From Panorpa germanica (lineage: Eukaryota > Arthropoda > Insecta > Mecoptera > Panorpidae): a DNA stretch of 64,000 nt. The DNA lies in contig OY783213.1 in assembly GCA_963678705.1 (NCBI GenBank), forward strand, positions 13,768,451 to 13,832,450, in the 5' to 3' direction. Position numbers and translations under genes: made by a program. This document shows, one piece after another, positions 11,860-27,200 of the stretch (the first letter of the stretch is position 1; each line of letters opens with the position of its first letter). The notes below the pieces were generated by a model. It ran no database searches. It was not told the DNA's origin and saw only the letters and a list, made by a program, of their open reading frames with translations.

Positions 11860-14800
11860 TACAACAAAGTAAAAGTAGTATACCCAAAATTGCTAAAATC
11901 TTTTGGAGTGTTCTTGAAATACGGTAATTGTATTGGAGATCATGTTTCTTTTATATCACTAATAATTTCTTATATTAACACCTCGGTAAATACAAAACAT
12001 GGATGATACCTTAGATTGAAACCTAAGTAAGTAATTTTTACTCTAAATGGATCTTATTTTATAGCTATAGCCCAAATTACGATAGTTCCGCGGCGAGTTA
12101 TACTTAAAACAGGTTATTAGAGCTTTATAAATCTATAATGCGATAATTAATTTTATCTTATTTGTTTCTATATACATTATAGAAAAATAAGAGAGTCAGT
12201 GCTTTTTAGTTATATCGGAAGTTTATACCTTACAACTTGTTTTAAGTATGAGTCTATAATTTGAACTATATGTTAAAAGCCTTTAATTCCTAAAAAAGAT
12301 CTTCTTAAAATTTCACAATCCTTAAAAATGTCTACGTAAGTTAGTAAGTTTCTCTACCACCTACAACGTTACACATTTTCCACCGTTTAGAAATCGTCGG
12401 TATTTTTTGATAACACCTCTTGGTATTACTAAAGTAAAAAATAACTACAAGGACTAACTAAATGAATAAATTGTATAATCATATAAAAAATTATTTGGCT
12501 GTGGGTAAAAGAAAAAATAATTCGGTAAATTAGATTACCCTCTAACTTCATCAAGTGTTTCGGCCTGTTTCACTTTTATACCACCATAAATTGGATTATG
12601 TCATATGAAACTTTTTCGCCTACACATTTGAGTTAAGTATCTGTGGAGATGGACGCCCAGCCCACGTGAAGCGTGATGGAAAATTTATATTTTTCTTTAA
12701 AATAAAATAATACTCTTAGTAAATATTTTTATAACCTTATACCAGTGCTGAACTTATACTTTGAGACGTTTTTATAAGTAATACATAAAATAAATGTTAA
12801 CGGCAACTATTTTTATTCATTTTAAATTACTTGTGTTTTGTTACTCTGGTTTCTTAAGGCTTTGCACCTGTGAGCACAATAGTCTAACAACGACTATATT
12901 CTGCTAACTTCCCCGAATGTAATTTAATAATAATTAAATACGGAAAGCAATTGTGATTTTGAATAAAATAAATAACGATTGAGTGAATATTTGATGATGT
13001 AAACTTAAAAAATAGTACATTTCAATTCAAAACTAGCTTTCAATCAAGCTTGTTGGTATACATGGTGGAGTTTTCATATATAAAACATTGATCGAGTATG
13101 AATTTGAGTTTCTCTTTCTCCGAGCGTTGCCCTGAAAACAAAACAAGCACCGTTTGACGTTTTGAAGATTTATCGCTCTCATATATTCCTATATTCATAA
13201 AGTATGGGTACACAAGCAAATGTACGATATATCCGGATATTTCTCCGTTTAGTTTTCTATTAACCCCACAAGCACCACCCCCTCTATTAGCTCCCCTTTT
13301 TTGAGCTGTGTTCGAGCGCATACAGTAATCGCTGTCCTCCTGCTATCGATTCCTGGTTCCAGTCACATTAGTCACCTCACAGGCTCGCAGCCCGTGGCAA
13401 TGGATCCCGTTTCTGTACATGTATATATACCCGTTATTACATTTATAATTAATCGGTGATTGGGATTAAGTACACTCACATTAATAACACTTTTTGGAAT
13501 ATATACATTTAAAAAAATCTATTTTCGGACTTTATTTTTAATATGTAAAATACCAATACCAATACTATAGCCGAGATCGACGTTTAAACGCTTGAATGTG
13601 ATGCTGTAGCTAAGACAACTTAACATGCAACTTTAAAATCATACATTTTGGTACACAGGCTCAAAATAATAGCACGATAGCATGCTAATATCAAACATAT
13701 GCTACCTACTAGTAAGCACGAGAGCTCGTAATTGGAGACACAATGAAAAAGCATTGTCACTAGTTTTTGTATAATGTGTATAGGAACGAATGAGATAAAA
13801 TTCACCACCTTGTAACTGCCGAACTCTGATAATTTGAACTATACTAAAAATCAGCATGATTATTTTGAGTATGCTAATGAATCGCAACCCGGTCGCTTTT
13901 TTAGCATGCAACCTATTGTGTAAGTGGAATAGGGTGTGCTATTTAGAATGTCTCAACATGTTTTTACGTGCTTATTAACGTACTAGTACTACATAACTTT
14001 GTAGATCTAGTATAAAGTATCATTCCCACTCACTGCTTTAATATAATTTTGTATTTAATTTAAATTGTTTAGCATATGGCAATACGAGTAGTCATTCACA
14101 GTACCATTTTTAATTTAATTTATTTTTTAACTTTTCTTAATTTTTTTAGAACCTTACAAAGTCCAATGACTTAAATTAAAAATATTTAATTAAGAAAAAG
14201 TATATTATATTATAACCTCCAAAATGTAACAATCTGTCAAAATGCAATAGGATTTACTTTTAAAAGAATTTTAATGTCAGTTTTTGAAAAATATAAAACT
14301 GAAAACAATTTCTATTACTAATTGTTACTAAAAATAGCAATTTTAATTATTTCACATACAATTTTGTCAAAATGTATATTACTAACGATGCATACGCACC
14401 AACTAAATTAACCTAAACTTAAATTAAATACAAATGTGAAAAGGAATATTTAAACGAGAACCTGATATCTAGGTTACAATATTAAATAAAAACAGTAAAT
14501 TAAATATCAAAACAATGAGTGGGAATGAGGCTTTAAGCCATTAGAACTAAATCTATCACCTTAAATTAAAATATAAATTTCATATTCAAAATTAAATTAA
14601 TAATAAATTTTCTATAATATATATGGACATGCAAAAGTGGTATTAAATGTACGTGGTATACATGCAACATATAAAAGTACTAGCTGTATATTGAAAATAT
14701 ACAGTTATAAAAATAAAAAAACTAAATCACAAATGAAATACGTATATTTTAGAGTTATTTATAGCTTAATGTCTAGCGTGCTTAACGTAAAACCTAGGAA

Positions 14801-15888
14801 CGTGTCAAATGACATGAAAATAATCAATCTGAAACGTTATGAACAATTCGTTGAGTTAGCATTCAAAAGAAATTAATCCAAATAGTTAGGTGTATAACTG
14901 GTGTTAAAATGTGAATAGACCCAGGTGTTGTTGACCCATATGGTAACAAAACGATACTTCACTGTAAATGCGAATCTCTTCTTGTTATGATATATCACTT
15001 TACTCCTTTGGGGATGATGAAATAAATATACAGGAGGGTTGGCGTGTGATATTGTATATGATAGCGGTATCAAGGGAGTGCTTTAACTATTTAGAGTGTA
15101 GTTCAACTGAAATCACTGTATTCAGGGAAGTGTGGTTAAAATATTCGCATGAAACTCATAAGCTTTATCTTCCATCATTTAGAAAAAGTAGACGCGTCCA
15201 AATATTTTCAATGATGGCTCACTTTTAATAAACGTTTTATATCTCCATGTTCTCATGTTAAACGAATTCATTTTATTTATGTGAGTAGCAATAACAATTT
15301 TAAAGGGTGCTTATTCAAATTGAAAATAAAAATCTGTCAATTTGAATTTAAAATATTCACACATCGAGAGATATAAGTACATACTTATCCATAGAATGTA
15401 CAACAGTCGTCAATATAAAATATATGAATAAAATGTTATAGTTGCTTTAGAAATCCCTAAAGTGTGCTCGCTCGTTGATTCAACCTCTCAACACCAACCC
15501 TAGTTCCATGTCAAACGGCGCACAATATATTGTACATTCCTCTGTAACGCGGATAACAATACTGGCCCTATGTGAACTTATCTCCCACCTCCCACCTACA
15601 CACATTATGTATTTGTACGTATTATATATATGTGGTGTACAGATGGTGGAAGTGTTGTTGCCCACTTGAATGTTGCAGGCGCAACCATGCTGACGTCACG
15701 GAAATCCATTGATCGTGTAGCTCGGTTTAGAAGACGGTTTAGTACAAGCAAAGCTATAATAATATACGAGTATACTTCAAAGTTTGTTTTTTAAAAGTTA
15801 GGAAATGTTACATCTTGTCCTTTTTGGGCTTATAAGTTTTTATAAATTGTTTCATAAGTTAGCAACACATGTAATATGTGATATATAT

Positions 15889-16575
15889 ACAGGGTGTCCC
15901 AAAATTGAACGATAAACTGGCACCAGAGGGTGGCCTGGTCATGACTACACAAGAAAAAAGAAAAAAAAATTTATCTCATTTTGTTTAGGAATTTCAAAAA
16001 AAAAAATTTTTTTTTCGAAAATTGAAACACTAAGATGTTTTTAACTACCATGACCACAATTTTTCAAATATTTCTGATTTTGCTTATGTATCGGCAACCT
16101 AAATAGCACTGCTATTCACCACAACCATTAAAAATCCCAGAATGCTAGTAGTTTTACACAAAAATCAATTGAAATTATTTTTTTCCCTAATTTTTTTAAA
16201 GATTTTTACTTTCAGTCCACTTTAACTCATCGTGGTGTAAAAAAAAAGTATGAACATTATTATGGCAAGTTTTTTTTCAAAAATTGGCGCAACTCTTCAG
16301 GATTCCAAAATGGTATAATACTCTAGGAAAACTAGCAATAAAAAAAAATTATGCATACTATTTCTAAACAAGAACCAAATTTCATAAATTGTTGTAGTTG
16401 ATAGTTATCACATTTACAATACCCAAAATAGGTTTTTTATAGTTGAATGAAATTGAATGAAACAAATGGTACAAACAATTTTTCATTCATTTTATAAATT
16501 TATTTCATTATTTACATTACAGTAAATGTTCAAATTCTTCCCACCGGCATTAATACAGGCTCAACATCGCCTTAA
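15889..16575 (-). mobile_element. Decayed transposable element ending in ACAGGGTGTCCC
   Basis: The boundary ACAGGGTGTCCCAAAATTG at 15889 is a frequent terminal sequence of insect transposable elements. On the minus strand at about 16572-16535 a short frame reads A-C-I-N-A-G-G-K-N after one in-frame stop, similar to the last residues of some transposase ORFs, which usually sit just inside such an end. The interior is AT-rich and noncoding. Family assignment is uncertain; the terminal sequence and loss of coding capacity are seen directly. Confidence 0.4.
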
Positions 16576-16588
16576 AAAAGATCTTTTT

Positions 16589-16604
16589 ATATATATATAT
16601 ATAT
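16589..16604. repeat. (AT)n microsatellite
   Basis: Eight uninterrupted AT units, adjacent to the decayed element ending at 15889. Confidence 0.7.
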
Positions 16605-18277
16605 GATGCATGATGCGTTTGCGTTTCAATTAAGTCCTGTCCGTTCCATCAGTATCAGTATCATTACTCTCATCATTATTTACACTGCACGTTGTTTGTT
16701 CGCAGTAAACACCGTCTATTGATAGTTTTGTTTGACTTTGTACTACATTACCACTTTAATACCAACAATTTCCTGTGGTTGAATACCCCATCCCCCAGAG
16801 ATCCACCTACCTTTTAGTACCCCACTAACAAAATTATGTTATATACGTTTCCATGACAATATTTCGACATTGACTTTCCAATGACTTGTTGTAACCACAG
16901 TCAATTGTATTTGTTCAATGTAGTTTTATATCTTCCATCTCTTTCTTTCTTTTTGTTCTTCTTAGTCTGTAGGGAAATGAAACATAGAGTATTGGAAAAT
17001 AAAAAACACGATTTTAATCAATTTTATAAAGAAAAAGGGATAGGCAGAAAGTTAAATATTACATGAATTTTTTTTAATCAAAAATCTATAGCGGTGGCTC
17101 CCCCGTAGGAACAAATTCTCTTGATACTATTTTAGATTCATTCACAACACACTGTATATTAGTAGAGTAACAGAGTTGGTTCTGGCATGCTTTTGCTACC
17201 TGTGGAAGAAGAAAATTATTTTGTTGTCCAGGTCCAAATATTATCTTGTTTTAAAGAAATTTCAAGGGTTAAAACGTGAAACAAAATCTACGTAAAAAGT
17301 AATTGTCAACTGTACTTTGATTTACATCTTCTTACATATTTTTAATTAAAAGTTCATTACGTAAACAGAACTTTAGAGGAGTAGCAATTAGTACCCTTAT
17401 AATTTATAATTTTTGTTCTCATTCTTTAACAAAGCAACGTTTCTTTGAGCATCAAGGGTTTTGTGAAAGTTTGTTTCTTCAGAATTTTTTATGTCTGTAT
17501 TGTTCACTCTCTACGTGGGCGGATCGATCCCTTTCCCAGTTATTACACATTATTTTATGGACGGGATGCTAATGAAACAAAATGTGCTAAAAATTCTAAC
17601 TCAGCGAAACTTTTTTTTACGTACAAACTTTACTTTACTCGTATATAATTTTTTTGGTATAAATTACATTTTATAACGATAATTATTATGGGAATTTGAA
17701 ATATGTTGCTATAGGGGCTTCAAAATACCCTCTGGTTTTATTTATGATGTGTTCTATAATTTATACGTATAGCATATTTAGTCAAACTGCGGTCCCTTTA
17801 AATTTTTAATAAAATAATTTATTATCTTATATATTCCTATATATTACTGCCAGTCACGGGTACTTTATATTTTAGGACAGATATACCTACTTTATTGGCA
17901 CCTATACTTACTTCATTCTATTTTTAAATTTAGACCTATTCTAAACTTATTAACATTCTACTTTCATGCACTGAAAAGTCAACAACTATTCTAAATTTAA
18001 AATTATATTTCTCTTATTCTAAATTCATGATTCTAAGTTTATATTCTAAATAAGTAAAATAAAAACATACTAAGCTATATTTCTTAGAATTGAAGAATGA
18101 ATAACAAGATCCATAACAATTACCATACATTTAATATAATCAAAACTATCATGGAAAAATTTGGATTCAATAAACTTAAACAATTCAAATTCTTCCTGCT
18201 ATTATATTTCATTATACGAGTTTGTATGATTATTATTTGAAAGATCGTGTTATAATTTATTATTTCTTTTGTTACAG

Positions 18278-21200
18278 AGTTTGCTAGGAGAGTTCAATAA
18301 GGAGCAGGACGCTTTTATTAAAGGACAACAAAACAAGACGGACGCAGCTGTTCCTCCTTGGGTGGGATGCCCAAATGAAGAATCTCTTAAGGAAGAATGC
18401 CTCAGTCTATCAACCGTAAGTTTATTTCTTCATATAATCTACTGATGTAATAATAATGTCCATTATTAAATTCCAGTGGTATTCTAGTATTTAATTAGTA
18501 AACATCACTTATGCCGGTTTCACACCAAAGACAGTTTTGTTGTCAAAAAACAAAACAAAATCATGTTTTGTTTTATTTTAAAACAGTTCTGTTTTTTGAA
18601 AACAGATTGTTCATACTGGACAGACTGGTTTTGTTTTTAGTGTTTTTCTGTGTGTCCCATAAAAATTATAAACATGATAAACAACATCTGACAAGCGCAA
18701 ATGTTCACAAAAAACAAAACTGCGTGTTCAAATCAAGCAGACTAAGTTTTCCTTTGATCTTACCGACTCCAGATGGGAATGTGTTTTGTTTACTAAAACA
18801 GCAACAAGAGACAAAAATGAACTAAAGAACTATTTACTTTTTGTTTATGATGTAACGTTAATTATTTTATAATAATCGTTTTTCTCGTAAATTGGTAGCA
18901 CTGTACTGAATTACTATGCTAAATTTGAGCAAAAGCAGTCAACCAGTTTGATTGCAGCAATTGATTGATTTTAACAAAGAACGAAATTATTGAACAAAAA
19001 GTTTGCTTAAATTTGGTGCTGCGAAGAGAACATTGTGTTCAGAGAAAAATAAAATCGATTACTTATTAGTCGACAATTGTTTCGTGACGTCAATAACAAC
19101 GGGCTTGGTTTAGATAAATGTTGCAAAGGTAAATTTCTTCAAAATGTTGTTATCTTTAAATTTGGTAATAACTTCCAAAGCTGTAGAACCAACCAATGCT
19201 GAGATATTTGAAAGAAACCAAAAAATATCCGAAAATTTCTTAGTTTTTGTCCACAGATAGTTATTCCGAGATATATTGAGTTGGAAAACTTCGTGTTTCA
19301 GTACTGGTCTCATAGCACACCTTTTTCTGCTTAAAATTTGCGTATCTACTGTACTAAAATATATTACAAATATTTTTCTAAAGGTTCAAACAGACTTTTT
19401 CTATTTTATACAAATTTACACATAATACAATTACGTTTTGTTATAAATATAATAATATAATGAATAAACCTCGAGGCGAGGCTGTGTTTTTCATAGATTG
19501 TAAGTCTATAACCCGGAGCCTGCAGTCTAAACACGCTAGACCTTACGGCGTCGTTTTCTCGGCTATAGAACAAGAAGCCTTCATATAGTTTTCAGAGCTA
19601 TGCAGCTTTATTCGTTGAGAGAAAGAGCAGCCGCACTTTCGGGGCAACGTACAAGCGTATGGGTAGAGATAGAGATAATGTATATTCGCAGTAGTGATTT
19701 ATTTATTCATTACTTGAGCTATAGGTACATCAGTCTGTGTGTTATATCTACATATATAGACACGTTATATTCAGATAAAGTTGAAATGAGGAAATATGGC
19801 ATTATAATATTAAAATTTCATGAATTTATCTCAATTGAGAGTAAACTTTATGAATGTGTAATAATATTTACGTATTATATTTTTTTATTTTATTGTATAT
19901 GCCTCTTTCGTAAATCTAAGTAATCATCTAGTGATAAATTATTTAAAATTTTCGTTACAATGGAAAACGCACTTTAAAATTCATAAAGTATTAAAATGAA
20001 TTCCCAAAAATGTGTGAACAACTTACAGTAGTATACATATGCCTAGTCCTACGTCAGTCCCCAATGCGTTGTTATAATATTTTGATGTTTCCCTAAAACT
20101 ACATAAATCGACTCCAAAAACTTTTCTTCCCTGAAGACCCATATACATATAGTGAAGACACCATGTTGTTTATCACACTAAAATAACAAAATAACACCAT
20201 CTAGTTATATTATGCAAACATTTCCTCTAAACACATAACGTAAACTCATGTATTATTTAACGTAATACTTTTTACCTGACGTTGCGTTTTATTATTTACC
20301 GAAGTTTAACATACTTCTGTTACATGGACATTAAAAATCTTTTGCAAATATATTAATTTAATATGTTATTATATATAATCTTGCATAATATGTTTTATTA
20401 ACGTCACAAAGTGTACATTAATCGTGAGGTAACTATTGTTATGTAATCATACATTATATTAACCTAAAAAGTTTTATGTAACAAGTAAACTATTACGAGG
20501 ATTGATCAATAAGTGTTGGAAGACAGGTGGCATTGCTTGATGTTTAATAATAATCAATATTCAATCAATCGGCAGTCAATATTTTACGTGATAAGTATGA
20601 AAAAGGTGTCTGACCGATGGATGCCGTGATTGCTAATGATTGACAATATGCAAGTTTTTGCGTCGATGAAGCCTGAATACATTATTATACATAGAGATAT
20701 AAGAATAGAGTACGCGAAGTGTTCGAGAGATAGCCTACCGAGAGTCCTATCTGTTTCTTCCTATCCGAACCGCTGCTGCTGGCTTGGTTGATTGGCGGTA
20801 TGGTAGAGGGTAAACAAGCAAGCAGACGCTATTGTTAAAATAACAATAAAAATATTTGTAATAGTGAGCATAGCATACAGTAAATTTTAAAATGAATAAA
20901 CCGACACCGACAGCTCCCCACTCTGACGCAACATGGCTCTAGTTATATTTTCGTTAGCGCGGCAGTCAATCACAAGAGACACAGAGAACTTTCGCGGTTA
21001 TCTCTCTCTTTGCCTTTATTACAGTATTCAGCCTCTTGCGAAGAACGATCTCGTGGCAATACTACAGTGAATTATTGAACCTCTTCAATAAGAAAATAAA
21101 TAAGAGACGGCCCTATTTGATTAAGATAAGGGTGTTTAAACAGCAAAGTAACAAATGCCTGTTAAATCAAAACTAACCTATGAATCAATCTGAAATTGTA

Positions 21201-24200
21201 TATAGCGTCGTTTAAAGAATGTACAATGGCACTGAAAATTTCACTTAGCAAGCCACCGAACACGTGTACTCAAATATGCTAAAAAAGCATTAATACATTT
21301 AACGTAATTAATTACGTATATTAATAAGATAGTTAATAAGATTACAAACCATATTTAACAAACAAGATACATCATTTTATACTTACCGCCTTACAAATAA
21401 ACCTGTTATAAATTTACACCAGGTATAAAGCCCGTCCGACAGGCTTATTGTCAGTTTATACCTGGTATAAATTTTATAACAAGTTTATTTGTAAGGTGGT
21501 TAGAACTTACGTATTTCTTTCAGTGTAAATTTAAATATTTCTTTGCTGTCTAAGGCTTTGACTGTTTTATGAAACGACCGCGCCTGTTATAACAGCATTG
21601 TTGATGTAATAGAATTATATATAACAAAATTACCACAAAGTTACTCTAGAAGTTTTACGAGCGTTTATTAAACCAATTAGTTAAGTCTCTTGGGAAAACA
21701 TTACATAACTTATTTACCCTCTAATGGTTGAATATTACCTCCATGTAAATACCCCCAACAATATAGTAAATAAAAAATGTTAGAACGTGAGGAATAATTG
21801 ATCCACATCCAAGTAAAGATAATCTTCCATTTTGTCCTTACAAGTTGTTAACATCCTAAAAACATATTACCATCATTTAATAAATACGAGTATTTTATCA
21901 CTAAAGACGCAGTTAATTTTCTTGATACTTGTTTAACGTATTTTTCATGAGTTTTATACGTTATTAAGTTAACGACATCGTCTTGTGTGGGCTCACGGAA
22001 AATTTAGTGGAAAAAGAAACAGAAGAGAATATATGTATTTTGTACTCGTAGGCAACATTTTTTATTTTATTATTAAACGTGCGCTTATCATTATTTTCTC
22101 TAATGGAAAAGTTACCAAGTATTATCATACTCTCATGGCTTAGTGGAGGCTTCAGAAATGTCAATTTGTGAAGACTTTAAATTGATTTTGTCGCGTAAAT
22201 AAATCTGATTATTTTAGCATATTTATGGAGAGTCATATTTACGTTGAACGACGTTAATAGCGCACGTACGCCAGTCCATGTCGCTTGCTGATAATTGAAA
22301 TTCTCCGCACAGTGTTTATTGGCTTTGACACTTTAATTAGGTTATATCTGTTAGTATATATTTGGCAAAAACACTTTCTTAAATTTGTAAAAATCATTTT
22401 GACTATTTGTTGTAAAAAGAATTATACAGTATCTAAGCTATATTTCTTAATTAATTTATTTAAGGCAGGTCTATTTCCGATGTTCTATCACCTACGACCT
22501 CTTACTATATATTGGCAGTTTTTATAGTGACGTGGTCTAATATATGTAGACTATATCTCCAGCTAATAAATAAGTAAAGCCCAGAAAATATAGCGCTAAT
22601 CCTAAAGTTGAACATGAAGACGTAGCAGTCGGGCGAAGAGTGAACAGTTCTAAGAAGAATTGTTGTACACATAAAAATTAATATTTTGCGCATATTGACA
22701 AAATACAAGCATAAAAAAGTGCGTACACAGTGAATAACTGTGTTTAAATAAAATTATGTTTAATTCAGTTATCATACTTACCGTATATGATTAGGAAAGG
22801 CCATTGGAAACTTAGGCGCTAAACATAAATGAGGTTGAAAAATTTAAACTATGTCCTCTCATATCTGGTTAATATATTAAGAGAATTAAACATAATTTTG
22901 TGTGCGCACTTTTTTATTTGTGCAGTTTGTCAACGTACGCAGTTGCCTGTATGTGTTGCACTTGGTCTTTGTATGTATTTTTTTCGTTTGCAGTAGCCCA
23001 CGTTCGCAATTTTCTGTGTTTGCATTTGTACACAGTTTATTGTGTTACTTTATTTTGTAACACGTTGTTTTTCAAGTCTGTAATAATTTACATTGAATAG
23101 AATTGAGAATTAATAGAATATAGAATTGAGCGTTTTAATGAAATATCACTAGTACTAATGCACACACATCATTTTCAGTTTTCGACGTGATCGTGATATA
23201 GTGCGAATATTTCTTTGTGTACCTCCTTTGTAAGATAACTAGAGCCGCTACTGAGCTGAACACATAGATCCATCCAATAAACCCCATTTTTATAGCTTAA
23301 AGTCGCATCATACATTATGTTTATCACATATTTATATACCGGTGCTCGGTTATTACCTTACTGAGTTATTTTCCGTTATCAGAGGGTATTTCTCAGCTTA
23401 CAGAAGGGTCGTAGGGCTTTCCATTCTGTATTGAGCGCCGTACAACCTCCTACACCCTACCTTCGCGTGTCACACGAACCTGGTAATGGTCTGACCTTCG
23501 TTGCATAAAATTCCCTAAGGGCTGCAAAGGGTTTTGTATAGTAAACAAGTCTACCTTGTCTGGATAAACTGACAGCAAAAGAAAGAATGCGTATTTGTTT
23601 TTTATTTAGAAGACTTACTTTGTATGCATAAAGTATATTCTTTTGTAAAACTAATGAGCACGTTAAAACAATAGCAATTATACTGATTGTAATTAGATTC
23701 TGAATTAATAATTTCTGTGAACAACAAACTCGAACATATACAATAATTTAATAATTGCTAATATTCGTAATTTCAATTAAATGTAATCAGTTTTCAGCGG
23801 GTATATTCAGTTTTTTTCTCTTTATTTTAATAATGTAACTCCTACAAACATTCTGTTAATAGCTTTTTTGTAGATAATGATATTGTCTACAACTTTGATT
23901 AATGACTTTTTATTGTAGCTAGTTTAATGAAAAAGTTATGAGCATAAAGATATAACGTCTAATGATATTTTGGCGGAAAAGCTGGTGTACAAACTTTTCT
24001 AAGTTATTTGGGTGCTCCGATTCCGAATATCTTACTAATTTTAATTAAAGTGCTCTACTTTACAGCTGTGCAGCTCTCATATCTATCAAATATACGCAAA
24101 AGTGTTGTACGCACAAATTGTAGGACATTGAAATCTCTATCAAATTGGATAGAGTACCTATTTCTATCTTGGGACCCACCCGTAAGGAGATATTGTAAAA

Positions 24201-27200
24201 ACACCGCTTTTAGAAGGTATTTGTATAATATGGAGGCCCAAATCATCATAGTTGAGGCTGGTAAACAAAATATGCAGAATCAACACACCCAAGTCAGTCA
24301 GAAAAGTATATTTACTAACTTTTGGGATTCAGGGACACATTTCTAGTTAGCTGCCTAATCTAATCGAGGTGAATGGAACTATTTCCATATTCCACTATTG
24401 ACAGCTAAAGCTACCATTCTCTCTAAACGAGTGTACGTACTCGTATTGTTTATTTTGTGCCTTTCTGCGGGATGCCGGTATCGACTTCCTTTGAAGTGGC
24501 ATTGTGTAGCATGCCTTTGGTGTAGACGTAATCTGTGTGTAAATTCCAGTAAAACCCTGAAACAAGACTCTTTCATGTAGCGTAGTGTGGTTATAATGGT
24601 TCTTTATTTTTGAAGCGTAATACAGGAATTTGTCTTTTCGATTATCATGGTTTGTACACTCAGAATTGCTTCTAAATAAAGAAATCATTTATAATAAATA
24701 GGCGTTCTGATATGTTTTCGAGGAACATCGTTAGACTTGTGGGAAAATGATTGTTCACAATCGCAAAAAAAACAGTTCTTGTACGCGAATTTTCGGACTA
24801 TAAATATCATCGACCAAGAACCATGTTCTCTAGATTATTGGTTGCGAAATTTCTTCAGACCACTGCCCACTTTGCAAGATATAAATTTTCTTCATTTCTT
24901 CATTCAAATCCTTTGATATTTTCGATGTCAATAGCAACTAATGACTCGTTATTAAAACAGTAGTGGTCATTATGCGCTTCAACTTAAATTAAGTTTTGCG
25001 TTGCCGATTTTGATGACACGTAGTCCAAATTTAAAGATTGTAAAGTGTAGAAGCTATAAAACATATCTTTAAGAAACATTCTTATTTCAAACTTATATAG
25101 TATAAGAACAAAAACCGCCCTCCAAATGATTCTAAACCTGTTTTATAAACCTCCCCTCCCCCCTAAAATGTTTTAACGCCATTTGTGGTGCATTCTCGGT
25201 TGCTTTGGGATTTTCCCAAACTTAAGTTACCACTCGAATGAAGAAGTCTTGAATAGGTTTCAAATCATGAGTAAAAATATTGAAATCAACTAAGTACCGT
25301 TAACAGCTGCTAAGAATCCCGCCAATTAGGTACAATGTTAACAAATTACCATGACCATGCTTGCGATACTTTTAAATTACTAATTTCCATTACTATCTGA
25401 ATAGAACATAAATTTTATAATATATTTTCTTTTTAATATATTTCTAATAATTTTTTTCATGTTGTAGATTTAAGCAAAATGTATATCTTACTACGTGAAA
25501 ATCTTAACGAAGTTAATCATCTGTTTTCAATAGAATCTTCATGTCTTTGATAGACTTTATGGACTCAGTCACGTTTCCACGTAGAAAATGAGTATGATTT
25601 TCCACCACGTCGCTTCTATATTTATTTTCAGTCAGTTCATATTTTTGTAATATTTTATTGATACAGAATTTCACACATGTCAGTAACATGGACAATTCAA
25701 ATTGATAGTAATTTGGAAATAGTTATCAAAGCTTAAAATAAGAAACTTTTGATAGAATTTCTAGTGTTTGTTTAACTTGAACTTTTCATCGACTAAATCC
25801 ATTCTGTAAATCTTCATTATTTATCGCATTTACTTTCAAAATTGTTGAATTGTTGAAAACTTTGTAAATTGCTTTCGAACAAACCACGATATTTTACTTC
25901 AGCAATTTATAGCTGTCACATTTTATTTTTTGTTTTAGTTCCTAACGTTTTTGTGGAACTACATCCTGATTACTTTTGATACTGAATTTTTTAACCTTTT
26001 GAAAGTAGTGGTATATGTGTTATTCTATCTTTTCTGCAATTTACTTTTAATGGGCTAGTGAATTAATATTTTGGTACGTTTTTAAAATCTTTATCGAAAT
26101 ATAGGTTAACATGTGTATATTGGCGTTTCTATTTATTTAAATATCCAAAAGTTACCAAAGATATAGTTATTTTAATTTTGTATTTCAGTTTTCCCGCTTG
26201 TTTTAACTCTGCGTATGACGTTACAGAACAAATAAGTAATCGATATTATTTTACTTTCTTCAGAACTATCATAATATAAAACATGATGGGTTGTTCTGTT
26301 ATATAAAGGAGATGGCACATCATCGAATGTTACATGACATGCAGATTTATTTCTTATAACTTTTGAACTCTTTAATAATTCAATTATCAAAAATTATTTG
26401 TTAATATCTCCTATAATATTACAGCTTATTAAAAACTTTATCAATATAGAGAACACTTTTATAGAAATTAACTCATGGTTCTCAAGCTCGTTAAATTCCA
26501 GAGTTAAATAGCAGAGGTTATATTTTCTCGATTTATTTGATGTTTCGTTTCTATTGTCACTTGTAGAAGATTGTCGTCATTTTCTTACTATATTCGCCAC
26601 ATCTAATTGTATTTTTTCTAATTTCAGGACCGAAGGAACTTTGTCCGAGCACCCCCCGCTGGTGTGGACTTTAATTTCGACTATGACATATCTTATCCAA
26701 TTGCCATATCAATTATGGCAGATGACCCTAACCTTGAAAAAATGAGATTCGACTTGGTACCTAAAATGTAAGTTTATTAGTTCAATTTCATATTCCATAA
26801 ATCTATTTTATCTAAAATACAATGTTACAAAATCCACTAAACACAGTTATGTATCATTTACATATAATTTACGCTTAAATGGGGAAGAAAACATGCTGAA
26901 TTCTGTAAATATCAAATTTTCATGAAGTTGCTGCATTAAGTTTGAAATTATACAAAAAAATGATCATAGAAATTTGTATTCTCCATAAGAGCTCGTGTTA
27001 AAAATACAAAATTTTGATTTCGTTTTTAATAAAAACGGCGTGGTCAATTTTAAAATAATTAGTCTGATTTGATTTGCATTTAATCAACGAATAATTAAGC
27101 AAAGTTTTAAAACTACTTTAAATAATTATCGAAACACACAATTTATTTCTCGTTTACACAGCATAAGCTTCTGAGCATGGTTATGTTCTCCAGCAGTGTC

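Larger units (their letters stand above)
1..18277. other. Gene-poor 5' region with repeat remnants
   Basis: I recognise no protein-coding exon here. The stretch precedes the first visible Sap47 exon, whose incoming phase is 0, so at least one coding exon with the start codon must lie upstream, either unseen here or before the window. Supported contents are listed separately: SINE pieces, three LINE 3' remnants on the minus strand, a perfect short hairpin and one decayed DNA element. Open frames at 10114-10302, 13040-13321 and 14637-14876 have no recognisable domain or splice context and look like chance. A slightly GC-richer patch at about 7365-7440 was not identified. Confidence 0.6.
18416..26627 (+). 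other. Sap47 intron
   Basis: No coding exon was found. It contains a truncated MITE (18511-18815), a dispersed repeat (20688-20830), a palindromic MITE (21386-21499) and one copy of a repeat shared with 34535-34622. Frames at 24008-24346 and 24395-24688 show no known domain. Confidence 0.7.

Noticed and set aside
13040-13321. 93-codon open frame on the minus strand
   Set aside because: No recognisable domain and no matching splice sites that would link it to another exon.
18511-18825. 104-codon open frame
   Set aside because: It lies wholly within the MITE and is not preserved in the complete copy at 32510-32910.
20497-20640. ACGAGGATTGATCAATAAGT as the end of a mariner-like transposon
   Set aside because: The sequence resembles mariner ends, but I found no opposite end and no transposase, so the resemblance alone is not enough.
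24008-24688. Overlapping open frames on both strands (up to 112 codons)
   Set aside because: No known motif; both-strand openness suggests chance or an unidentified repeat.
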